Of a stretch of DNA of 64,000 bases, positions 46,970 through 56,845 are shown one piece after another. The position numbers and the translations under genes are program-made. Source of the stretch: Biscogniauxia marginata (Eukaryota; Ascomycota; Sordariomycetes; Xylariales; Xylariaceae); assembly GCA_022695795.1 (NCBI GenBank), contig MU404109.1:1-64000 (forward strand), written 5' to 3'. Each line of letters starts with the position of its first letter. Position 1 is the stretch's first letter. The notes beneath the pieces were generated by a model, which had not been told where the DNA came from, searched no databases, and saw only the letters and a list, made by a program, of their open reading frames with translations.

Positions 46970-48494
46970 CTAGGTATCCTTCCGAGAGGCCCTCTTCGCC
47001 GCATCCTCCTCGATCACCACTAGCTTGTCTTCCCTCCAGCTCCAAACCGCCGCCATCGCGGCTCCGGGCCCGAAAACCGCCGCCAGTCCGAAGATCGCGC
47101 CAGCGGCCGTGCCAAGCTGTATTACAGCTCTGCTGCTGCTGCTGCTACCGCCTCTCCGCGGCAGCAGGCGCAGGACGTCGCCCACCGCGACCCAGCACCA
47201 CAGGAGCGAGGGCACGAAGAGCCCCCACTCGTCGACCTGGAAGATGTAGTGCAGGCCTGCCGCAGTGGTGGCCTTCCGGGTCTGCCGGCTGGGGAGGAAC
47301 ACGCTGCGCAGGGAAGGGGTGCCGGCGTGAGATAGGGAGGTCAGGAGCGGGAACCGCGAGGGGAAGAGACAGAGGTAGATGACCCCTGCGTGCGAGAGGG
47401 CGGAGACGACGAACGCGAACAGATACGCGCGCTTTAGGTGCTTGACGTCTGCGTTTCTGGCCTGCTTCTGCGAGGATGCGGTTGGGGATGGGGATAGTGA
47501 TAGTAGGGACGAGCCGACGAAGAGCAGGACGTTGATGAAGGCCGGCGACGGCTGCCATAGCGCCGTCAGGTACTGCGTCGTCCGGACCGACCCCCAGGGG
47601 AGGTACATGGCGACGGTGGGCACGAGATAGCCCACGACCGAGGAGAGGAGGAGGGCGCGCGCGCGGGGCAGCGGGACGGACCGCCCGGAGGCGTAGTATG
47701 TAGGGCTAGAGGAGATGTAAATGTGGGATGCGTAATACAGTGGGACGATGATCGCGCTGCCGATGGTTTGGTAGAAGAGCGCGAGAATGGCGGTGCTGGC
47801 TCGGTGTGTTAGCTGGTCTGTTTAATAGTATAGCTTACATCGAGTCTAGGTAGTCAGGCTACTGCACTGGCTTCTCTCAGCTTGGGCGAGAACCCGTGGA
47901 GCTATGGACGTAATAGTCCCATGGGGATTTACAGACTGAGGGGATGGGTAGATATATATATATATGAAATGTACTAGCAGGGAGGGAGACAGTATATAAA
48001 AAAGCAGGGGACGATGTGTAAAAATAAAGGAGAACAACGACTTACAAGCTAATCAACCTCCAGGCATTCCGCCGCCGGCACGCCTCGACATTCCAGACGC
48101 ACAGGGCACCGAACAGGTTGCCGAGGAAGTGCACCTGCTGGAGGCGCACGGAGGGGTCCGAGCCGGTCGGTCCGGCGATGAAGGCCACCACGAGGACCCG
48201 CAGCAGGTTGTCCAGGGGTGCGAACCCCGTGTACCGGGCCACGAGGGGCGTGCCGTCGTCGAGACGCGCCGCCTCGACCTGCGGGAGAAATCTCACCGGC
48301 ACGTCCTCCAGTGCTGACTCTATGCGCATCAGCCACATGAACAGGCCCGCGGCGGCGGCGAAGAGGAGCACATAGAAGTTGCTGAGGGGCCGGGAGTTCG
48401 GTTTCGGAGCAAGTGACGGCGCCGACGCCGATGGTGGCGGCGATGACGGTCCTGCATTAGACCTGAGACTTGTCTTGGGCTTTTTTCTCGCCAT
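46970..48494 (-). CDS. Polytopic membrane protein, function unknown
   Basis: Two exons, 48494-48046 and 47795-46970, giving 424 residues. The intron is long for this window (249 bp, GTAAGT...GAGCCAG, branch AGCTAAC) and no in-frame internal exon could be fitted. A basic Ser/Pro N-terminus precedes about eight or nine hydrophobic helices: FYVLLFAAAAGLFMWLMRI, LDNLLRVLVVAFIAGP, ILALFYQTIGSAIIVPLYY, LLLSSVVGYLVPTVAMYL, FINVLLFVGSSLL, RAYLFAFVVSALSHAGVIYL, LFVPSLLWCWVAVGDVL and a Gly/Ala-rich last one. The loop VRLQQVHFLGNLFGALCVWN resembles a motif I associate with multi-TM proteins in some fungal terpenoid clusters, but no such cluster is present here. No signal peptide. Function unknown. Confidence 0.72.
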
Positions 48495-48990
48495 CGTTGC
48501 TGTGGGTTCGTTTCCTATAAACCTCCCCCCAAGGCGTCCGGTATATCCGGTATAATATAATGTAATGGATGTGATTTCAAAGCCGCGTCTTCACAGTTGG
48601 AATATTGGGGGACGGGAGTTTGACGCCAAGAACTGGATTCAGATTCGACGAATGCGATGGCCTTGCAAATAACGTGCTATGTAGTTTTTGAGGGTTGTAT
48701 TTTTAGATAATATGACGAAATATAAAAAGGGGGGTGAGAGCACATCCAGCTTGATAGCAAGTGTCTTTCACGCTCCCGCCTCAACACTCATATCTCTAGC
48801 CCGGGTGGACGGGTTTGGTTAGCTAAAGGCTCCAGTTGTGCTGTTCGTTGGGCAATAAGATCACTCCGAGAAATATGACATGTCTGAACCCCCCTATTTG
48901 AGTAGCGTAATGGGGGTGTTGAATTGAATGATTAAAGCCACCAAAAAGAAAGGATTGGTGTTGTATTAGGCGTGGAGAGTGAATATCAAC

Positions 48991-49039
48991 TAGCTACTGA
49001 AAATTTTGCATTTAAACCCTTGGTGCATGGACCACCCCA
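48991..49039. repeat. 48-bp direct repeat, copy 1
   Basis: Begins TAGCTACTGAAAATTTTGCA and runs through CATTTAAACCC, GGTGCATGG and ACCACCCC. Copy 2 at 49164-49211 matches with only a handful of differences; spacing 173 bp start to start. Confidence 0.85.
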
Positions 49040-49163
49040 CAGGGGGAAGCCATCAATTGCAAGTATTATGTGGTATGTACCTTATGAGGTTGATGTAGTG
49101 GATGAAGCAAACCAAAAGAAAACGAACGTGGGTTGTAATTCTGATGGTCCAGAGAATCTGGTG

Positions 49164-49211
49164 TAGCTACTGAAAAATTGCATTTAAACCCTGGGTGCAT
49201 TGACCACCCCT
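49164..49211. repeat. 48-bp direct repeat, copy 2
   Basis: Begins TAGCTACTGAAAAATTGCAT and keeps TTTAAACCCT, GGTGCAT and GACCACCCC. Partner of the copy at 48991-49039. Confidence 0.85.
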
Positions 49212-49514
49212 ACAAGGTAGGTACATATAGTTAGGCTAAGATGTGAACGCCCGTTCGCAGGTGTGGATTAGTTGAAGTTCTTGTACATGATATGCGACTA
49301 TCCGAGTTGTGTTTTCCTTTTTAAAGTATAATTCATCATAGTGCATAACCCGATTTTTCAAGATTTTCAACGTAGGCATTTTTACATGTTTCACGGCTTC
49401 CATCATCGACTTGCGCCAATCCTTACTTCAACTTCCTTACTTCAACTTCTTTCTTTCCTTAATTGACTGGTATTGGATAGCGTATGAGCGCCGCCCCCTG
49501 CTTCTCCCGCGTTG

Positions 49515-50822
49515 ATGCAGGCGTTGCTAAGGATTGCCACGCCTCGTAATGGAAGGCTCGTGAGGACTGTTGCACCGGCGGCCGTCCGACTCCTCGTCGC
49601 ATCTCACACTCTTGCCAGCACTCCTGCGCTGGTCACACGTGAACGTGCGCGATGGGCATCATCGTGGAAACAACGCCAAGACAGTGACCCTTACGCTCGC
49701 CAGGCGAAAGTTCAGGGTTTCAAGAGCCGCGCGGCGTTCAAGTTGCTTGAAGTGAGTTTCGCGGACCGCGGGATGGATCATTGAAGAGCAGGGCTGATGT
49801 CTCGCTCTCCCCATTACAGATTGATTCGAAGTACAGCATTTTCAGAAGAGGGCAGACAGTGGTAGATCTCGTGAGTGGCCCATCCTGAGTTAGGTCTATA
49901 GAACTAAAAAGCCCAGGGTTATGCACCAGGGAGCTGGTCGCAGGTAAGCCAGATGTAGCCTCGCCAAGGCGCATCACTTATAATACTTAGGTTGCGGTGG
50001 AACGCACGAGACCTCACGGGCGTGTCGTAGGTATTGACCTCATCCCGGCACAGCCGCCAAAGGGGGTGTCGACTATCCAAGGAAACTTCCTGTCTCCAGG
50101 CGTTCAGAACCTAGTCAAGGAGTATCTCATGGAGTTTGCGAAACCGGGAAACGAAAATTCTCCTTGGGATGACAGTGAGGGTGTCATTTCCGAGCGGCCT
50201 AGCTACATCGATACCGAACGAGCCGAATCGGCGGAGGATCTCAAAGCATCTGAGCGCGAAGGAAAGATCGTTGATGTATGACTAACGAAATGCCCGAGTT
50301 TTCGGAGTCTATGATAATGGCTAACCGTGTCGCAGCTGGTTTTAAGTGACATGTCAGAACCCTGGCCGCAAACTGCGGGCTTTTCCGTGATGACAATGAA
50401 TAACGCGTATCACCGATCCAGGATGATGAACACGAGCGGTAATAGTCTTCGCGACCACACGGGTAGCATGGTGGGTCACAGAGCTCTTATTCTTTACAAG
50501 AAATGATTGCGTGTAGCACATAGCTCACTACGTATCATATAGGACCTCTGCCGCGCCGCCTTGCAATTTGCAAGTGATACCCTTCGGCCCGACGGACATT
50601 TCGTCTGCAAATTCTACCAAGGAGGAGACGACAAGGAGCTAGAGCAGAAGCTTAAGAAGATGTTTGCCAAAGTTCACAGGGAAAAGCCGAGTTCGTCAAG
50701 AAGTGTACGTCTTTCTGTTGCCGATATACTTTTCGATTACTTAACGACATTCCTAGGAATCACGGGAGGCATATTTCATAGCATTGCGAAGGAAGGGGAA
50801 TGTGATATTAGCAGATACCTGA
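49515..50822 (+). CDS. mrm2: Mitochondrial rRNA 2'-O-methyltransferase Mrm2 (FtsJ/RrmJ family)
   Basis: Seven exons: 49515-49751, 49820-49870, 49917-49943, 49991-50275, 50336-50470, 50543-50704, 50757-50822, all joined in phase 0 (introns 46-72 bp), giving 320 residues. The N-terminus is Arg/Ala/Ser-rich without acids for about 40 residues, a probable mitochondrial presequence. Family features: FKSRAAFKLLE (K76), SAM motif VVDLGYAPGSWSQVA (split over three exons), LVLSDMSEPW (D205), GHFVCKFYQGG (K268) and SRSESREAYFIALRRKGN (E303). These give the K-D-K-E catalytic tetrad of RrmJ. A roughly 45-residue acidic insert (about 156-200) lies before the D205 strand. Mrm2 methylates a uridine in the A-loop of the mitochondrial large-subunit rRNA. 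One exon encodes only nine residues. Confidence 0.93.
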
Positions 50823-51014
50823 GAACAAACAATGTCGAATTTGCGAGCCAAGAAGTACCCCAAGGTCTTGAAAGATGAAGAGTCCAATCAATGGCTGTAT
50901 CGATGTCTACCTCCGTCGTCTACTTTTGAAATGGGCGTGAAGAGCCCTTCGGACACCTGTCGCATCTCACACATCCTTGTTGCCAACTTCCAATTCCTCC
51001 ATGATCCGGCCTGT

Positions 51015-51408
51015 CTAGCAGCACCAGCCGGGAACCGAGCTGATATCCCCGCCGTATTCCTCGCTGCCAGGTGGAGTGCAGAAGTCCGTATCATTATGTC
51101 TGCGGTTGATACTATAGAAGGTGCCTAGTTACACAATTTCGTGAGAACTGGAGGATAACCTATCAAAAAAGTATGCACTTACCATTACGGCACTCGCAGA
51201 CGATCTTGTCGATGCAGCAATGCGGATCCGCGAAGGGGAAACATGCCACGGTGGCGTTGGCATTCGTAGAGTTGGGACCCGTACCCTTGAAAGAGGTGGC
51301 GTTGAGTAGGGGAAAGGGTGGTATAGCGACGTGGAAGGGCGGCAGTCCTGTCACGAGCTGGACAAGAGTGGGAACGCCAAAGAGATGGAGGAGATTGGAC
51401 GGCTTCAT
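51015..51408 (-). CDS. Small secreted cysteine-rich protein (effector-like)
   Basis: Two exons, 51408-51183 and 51124-51015, joined over a 58-bp intron (GTAAGT...AACTAG), giving 111 residues. The hydrophobic N-terminus (MKPSNLLHLFGVPTLVQLVTG) is a probable signal peptide. The mature part has eight cysteines: one in ACFPF, a CC pair in PHCCIDK, C-x-C in VCECRNG, one in DFCTPPG and a terminal W-C-C. Four N-x-S/T sites are present. Without splicing the frame stops after eight more codons; the spliced exon supplies three of the cysteines and ends GWCC, a strong argument for the intron. Secreted, disulfide-rich, unknown function; could be an effector, an antimicrobial or a surface protein. It lies tail-to-tail with MRM2 and head-to-head with the MFS gene. 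Confidence 0.72.
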
Positions 51409-51900
51409 TTTTTTTTCTGTAGCTGTTCCTTGGCCGAGACAAAAGAACGAAGTCGCTGGTTATAGAGGTGATATAGAGGTAATGGTTTTGTCAGAATAGG
51501 GGATGTGGATCAAGGTATGAAGAGGATGTCTGAACGGAACTATCATATACTTTATTAAATGTCTTGAGTCGAGCCCTTTCCCAAAAGAAAAGAGAATGTA
51601 TCTGGCAACTGCAAGGTGGTGTGTCAATCTTCAAGACCCTAAGCTGTCTAGGAAAGAACACAGAGAGATAGGCGTTACCTGCGTCCTACCTTTCTACTTC
51701 CATCGGCCCCCTTGGATCAAATGCTCAGACAACCTCCATCCCCCTCAACAGTCATCCAAATTGATTTCTCTCGTTCCAAGCGTTATCTTCTTCTTTTTTG
51801 ACCGATTGCTTTTGCCTTGATTTCTGTCATCAACTCTCTGCCGTTTCTTCGCTCTACTTTGAAAGGGAAAAAAAAATTAAAACCGAAAAAAACCAAGAGA
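51409..51900. promoter_or_regulatory. Divergent promoter region small secreted protein/MFS exporter
   Basis: 492 bp between opposed start codons, pyrimidine-rich toward the MFS gene with an A-rich stretch just before its ATG. No binding site named. Confidence 0.45.
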
Positions 51901-54414
51901 ATGTCTTCCGAGAAGGACTCGTGGGTGTTTCTTGACGTGCCTACTGACTCGTCCTCCGACGAGCTCCACGATGTGTGTCTCAATGACGAAGCCAAAGAGA
52001 CCCGGTGCCCCCTGCCTGCCGGAAGCCGGCCGGAATGCCTCAAAAACGCCGTGCACGAGTGCCTGTTCGTCGGCCTCATAGCCTTTGCCGCCGCGACTCC
52101 GGTCTTCCTCCAGCGATCCATCGTCGTCGTCTCCGTCTCGATAGCTCAATCCTTGAGCATGACCCCAGCCCAGCTGGCGTGGTCCACAGCGAGCTCGGGG
52201 TACAGTTAATCATTTACTTCCCCCACCCCGCGAGACGATCCTGGAGCCCACTAACCCGTGCTCTAGACTGACGACGGGGGCCTTCCTCCTCCCCTTCGGC
52301 CACATCGCCGACACGTTTCCCGTGCTGCCCCGCAAGACGCTTCTCGTCATCAGCCTGGTAGCTTTCGCCACCCTCGTCGCCTGCACGTCTTTCTCGCCAA
52401 ACGGCATCGTGCTCGACGTCATTTCCGGGCTGACGGGTATCGCTTGTGCCGCCAACATCCCCATCGCCCTCGGCATCCTGAGTCTCGCGTACCCGGTCTC
52501 TTCCCGGCGCAAGAACATGGTCTTCTCGTCTTTCCTGATGGGGACTCCGGCAGCGACTATCATTGGCGGTCTGGGATCCGGGGCGCTGGCCCTCGAGATC
52601 AGCTGGAAAGCCCCTTTTATTTCCCTGGCTGCCTTGTACGCTGTCGTGTCTGCCCTCGCCTGGGTGTTTGTCCCGAACGTGTCCGAGCCCCAGACGGCCC
52701 CTGAGGAGAAAGCGGAGCTGCGTATTCTCACCGGGCGGAACTCGCTCCCTGTTATCTTGGCCGCGACCCCGAGAAGGACGGCCGCCCTGCTGCAGTTCGA
52801 TTGGCTTGGATTAATCCTCTTGCTTACCGGCGTTCTCCTATTCACTACCTCGCTAATGCTAGGCCCCGAGGGGCCGGAACCGTGGAAGACGCCGACGGTT
52901 ATCCTCCTGTTGACGCTCGGAGTCTTGTCGCTTGGATGTTTTATTCTTTGGGAAAATGTCACCAGAACCCCAATGATACCTCCGTCAATCTGGGAGAACT
53001 GGAGTGTAACCTTGGTGAGTTCACGTCGAACACCTCAAAGTCACGGGCGGCGCTCACGTATAACACAGGTCATTATCTGCGCACTGGGTGCCTCGATGGC
53101 ATTCTATTCGCAGCTGTTTTGGGTCTCGATGTTCATGCAGCAGTTGGAGAACCTCAAGCCATTCGATGTAGCCGTGAGGTTGCTGCCGCAGGCACTCATG
53201 GGTTTATTATTCAGCCCCCTTGTTGGCTTGATTATGCATAAAATCCCGGGAACTGTGCTATTAGCAATCGCCGCCTCCGCAATGGTACTAAGCAACGTGC
53301 TTCTCGTGTTCCTGAGGCAGGGAAATAACTACCTAGCCTGGATATTCCCGTCTATTATGTTGAGTACTATTGGACTGGACTGGACTATGAACGTTGGATC
53401 GGTAAGCATGATTTCTGTCAGGTCTGGGTAATAGGGATGATGCGAGCGGGACTGACAAGACCCCAGTTGTACATCTTATCCTCCCTCCCACTGAAGCATC
53501 ACTCAATCGGAGCTTCGCTATTACAAACCACAAGCCGTCTCGGGGTTCCCCTCGGCATGGCAGTCACTACTGCGGTTTGGTCGTCATACGACGGAAAGGG
53601 GGACGTTCCTAGTCTCGAACTTGCATATACGAATACCTTCATCACGACCACGGCTTTCTCAGGTCTATCGCTCATCTTAGTTCCGTTTATCCGCATCGGG
53701 AAGCAGGGCGAAACTAAGCGCGAGACGTCGGATCCAGAGAGGAGTGAGTCGTCCAAGCCGACCACACCGCTGCTGCCGCCGCCTCGGCCACCTCCCACCA
53801 TCACGCACGAGGACGAAAAGGAAAAGGACAAGAAAAAGAAGAAAGACAAGGAGAAGGAGAACCGCCCGAGCAAGCGCTGGTCCCCAATGGAGACCCTGAC
53901 AGCCCCGTCGTCGGTAACCGGAGATCGACCGCCCACCGTAGCCGCCTCGGTATCCTCGCTGTCGTCGCAGCGCAGCATGGACACGCTCCGGACCGACACG
54001 ACGGCGCGGACGACGATCCGCCGGGGCCGCAGCCCGTCGGAGAAGGTGGTCTGGGTCGTGTGCGAGGAGTGCGGCACGAGCAAGCGCCACACCGAGTCGG
54101 CGCATTCGGTGCTCGGCGACCCGGCACGGTATTTCAACGATCCGGCCTGCGGCGGCGGCGTCGGCAGCAGCGGAGGAGGAAGGGTAGGAGGAGGAGGAGG
54201 AGGAGGAGGAGCAGGAGGAGCGGGGGATGGAGAATCGACCCCCCTCGTCGGTAACGGCGGGAGTCACCACGGCCAGATCGCCACGGCCAATCGCCAGAGC
54301 CACCACCACACCCAGATACCCCCGAGACCGCCGTACGGCGGGCGTAGAAGGCTGCCGCTCGTAAACCGCCAGATCATGACCCATCAGATGCTGACCCAGG
54401 GGTTCCAGCCATGA
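51901..54414 (+). CDS. MFS drug:H+ antiporter-type exporter with long C-terminal tail
   Basis: Exons 51901-52199, 52267-53014, 53069-53401, 53467-54414 (introns 67, 54 and 65 bp), giving 775 residues. The membrane core (about residues 45-535) looks like the 14-helix DHA2 subfamily: FVGLIAFAAATPVFLQRSIV, LTTGAFLLPFGHIADTFPVL with the loop 2-3 GxxxD..G-type pattern, LGILSLAYPVSSRRKNMVFS, FLMGTPAATIIGGLGSGALA (motif C-like antiporter region) and IGASLLQTTSRLGVPLGMAV. The tail of about 240 residues is unusual: a Pro run, a Lys/Glu/Asp run, Ser/Thr-rich sequence, a CEECGTSKRH motif, a Gly-rich stretch and His/Arg-rich end. Its nearest relatives are probably fungal aminotriazole/azole-type exporters; substrate unknown. 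Plasma membrane location inferred. Confidence 0.87.
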
Positions 54415-55150
54415 CCGATTTTTGCCTGCTTGTCTACTTGTCTGCATGCCGGAGACGAACTTGAGCTTTCTGCATCTATCTCCTTAACCCACTATTGGAA
54501 AATACTGGGGGTTAGAAATAGAAATCGAGTGATCCTTCCGTTGGGGCGGAAGATGGGAAGGGTTTGTGGGCCGAGCCGAGGGCGTGTAAATTGCTAGGAG
54601 AGACAACATTAGTAGGATGTTTGGGTCGGGGATTGAGACGTATTTACCTTTTCCCTTTTCTCCCTTTACCCCTTTATTTTTCTGTTTTGTACTTTTTGGA
54701 ACCTTTCGGATTTTCTTAATTCTCGGATGGCGCATGTTCCTTTTCATTATAGAGTTTACCTATTCAAGGTAGGCAAGGAAGAGAGAGGCGAGACGATGTT
54801 GTTATGTCCTCGGCAGGAACTATATTCATTCTGACGGTCAGCTGGCTCCATAGGTAGGCACTTAGGTCAAGTTATGGGGCTTTTATCAATCGCTCGTATT
54901 AGAGATTCATCGTACTTAGTCTCTGGTACTTCTCGTATAATGATAATGTCAGTCCTATTGCCCATATAAAGCTCCTGATCATGCCTCTCAATGTAATACC
55001 CCCTGACGTAATTTTATTGACATCGTATATACATTGTATACATACACATCTATACATGCATTCAAACAGAAGCCGGGACTATACATCACGTCACATCCAT
55101 ATCTTTCAAGTTGATTCGATCCGGTAAATATAAATTCTGTTCTTATTTAT
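54415..55150. other. Convergent intergenic region
   Basis: Shared 3' space of the MFS and acyl-CoA dehydrogenase genes; AT-richer toward the latter. No gene. Confidence 0.55.
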
Positions 55151-56845
55151 TTACAGTTTAGCATTCGGCATCTGGCGCATGGCCTGGCGGACGCCGAGGT
55201 CTCCAAGGACCTCCTCAGCACCGCCGAGGATGGCGTCGAACTTGTAGGTGCGGTGGAACATCTCGACGACACGGCCCATACCGGACTGGGTCAGGGCACG
55301 GCCGCCGAATATTTGGACGGCCTCGTCGGCGATCTCGTGGGCGGCGCGCGTGACGCTCATTTTGAGCAGGCCGATAGGCCCGCCGAGGTGCTTCGCCTGC
55401 TCCCGGTACGGCATGTTGCACATCTGGTACGTGATGATCTCGAGCCAGGCCTGGTTGGACTCGACGAGGGCGATCATCTTGGCGAGCCTGAGAGAGAGAT
55501 GCGAAGTTAGTCGAATTTCTTCTTCTTCTCCCTTTTAGCTGGGGGATGAGTGTTAAGAATGTACTTTTGCCTGATTACGGGCTGCTCAATGAGTCGCTTG
55601 TCAAAGACGAGGCGTTGGTGAGCCCACTTGAGACACTCTTCTACGATAGTCCTGGACATACGAATGGAGCCGCCTATTTGTTTTCAGTTTGAGACGATTA
55701 GTTATCTGTTTACTTACAAAGCAAAAGAGAGGGGGGGGTGTAGAGGACTCACAGGCCATGGTCCAACGCTCATGGTTAAAGTTACTTAGGATGACATAAA
55801 TGCCCTTGTTCTCCTCGCCAAGGAGGTTCTCGGCAGGAACCTTCACATTATCGAAGCTGATGTATGCCGTTCCGGCGGTGGGAGAATATGACGTCTTGAT
55901 GGGCTTGGTCTCAACGCCCTCGCCGCGCTCAATAAGCAGCACGCTCAGGCCCTTATCCGTCTTGACACCTGTGATAAAGTAGTCGCTAAATACACCGTTT
56001 GTGATCCACTTCTTGGTTCCATTGACGATGTAGTGCTTGCCGTCTGGCGTTTTGGTAGCTGTTGTCCGCAGACCCGCGACGTCGGACCCCGCAAACGCCT
56101 CGGTGATGGCTAGGCACATATACTTCTTACCACTGAACACCTCGTCCATGATGGCCTTCTTGCGCTTCTGGTCTTTCATGTAGTTCATGATGCAGGGTAA
56201 GCCGATGACCATACCTGCTAGCGACCCGTCTTGGAAGCCCCGGGCGTTCGACCGCGCTGACTCCTGCCCTATGATCAGGTCATGGAAGTAGTCAAACTCT
56301 TCACCCTTGACGGCCCCATCGAGAAGGTTCACGCCGTGTAAGTGCTTGCCCGGGCCTAGACGCATGTGTAGGATGCCCGCCTTCGACATGCGATCCACCA
56401 ATTCCTGGCTGATGTACTTGCCGTCTTGCTCGCGGGCCTGCGCCTCGGGCGTGATGTACGTGTCGGTAAATACGCGGGCGGCGCGCTGTAACCGGCGGTG
56501 ACTCTCGTTGTAGTAGGGGGATTTGTAGGTAGGAGTCAACCACAGGGGTTCGGCGTAAGGTACGTCGCTCAAGTCGCCGGGCTTCGGAGTCGCGATGGAT
56601 GGCGTTTCACCCTCGACGGTGCCGACGCAGAGGTCGTCGTCGTACTTGGCTAGCACCTCGTGCCGGTGCAGGTTGTAGAAGGCTACCGTCGCATCCTGGC
56701 CGGCCACTTGCCGTAGGACCGCCTCGCCGCCGGGGTGTGCGTCTACAAACTCGGTCACGTCGTAGACTTTGCTGTCCACGATGAACCACACAGAGTCCTC
56801 GGTATTATGCTTTGCGACCTCGTCGCGCGTATACGTCTTTGCCAT
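55151..56845 (-). CDS. Cytochrome b5-acyl-CoA dehydrogenase fusion with PTS1 ending
   Basis: Exons 56845-55753, 55673-55565, 55487-55151 (introns 79 and 77 bp), giving 512 residues. The start is the ATG at 56845 (MAKTYTRDEVAKHNTEDSVW). Residues 1-75 are a cytochrome b5 domain with the haem-ligand HPGGE motif and NLHRHEVL as second His region. An acyl-CoA dehydrogenase follows: CLAITEAFAGSDVAGLRTTA (flavin/substrate loop), GTKKWITNGVFSDYFI, then IFGGRALTQSGMGRVVEMFH and LGGAEEVLGDLG. The last residues NAKL end in A-K-L, a good peroxisomal PTS1. This b5-ACAD architecture is known in fungi; the b5 may carry electrons from the flavin. The role is probably peroxisomal beta-oxidation or a related acyl desaturation. 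The upstream in-frame leader is Arg/Ser-rich (see findings). Confidence 0.92.

Larger units (their letters stand above)
48495..49514. promoter_or_regulatory. Divergent region between the membrane-protein gene and MRM2
   Basis: About 1 kb without a gene, containing the two-copy 48-bp direct repeat listed separately. Confidence 0.5.

Noticed and set aside
50832..51128. 98-residue plus-strand frame just after MRM2, overlapping exon 2 of the small secreted protein on the other strand
   Set aside because: No family features, begins ten bases after the MRM2 stop, and the opposite strand has a better-supported spliced gene with cysteine pattern.
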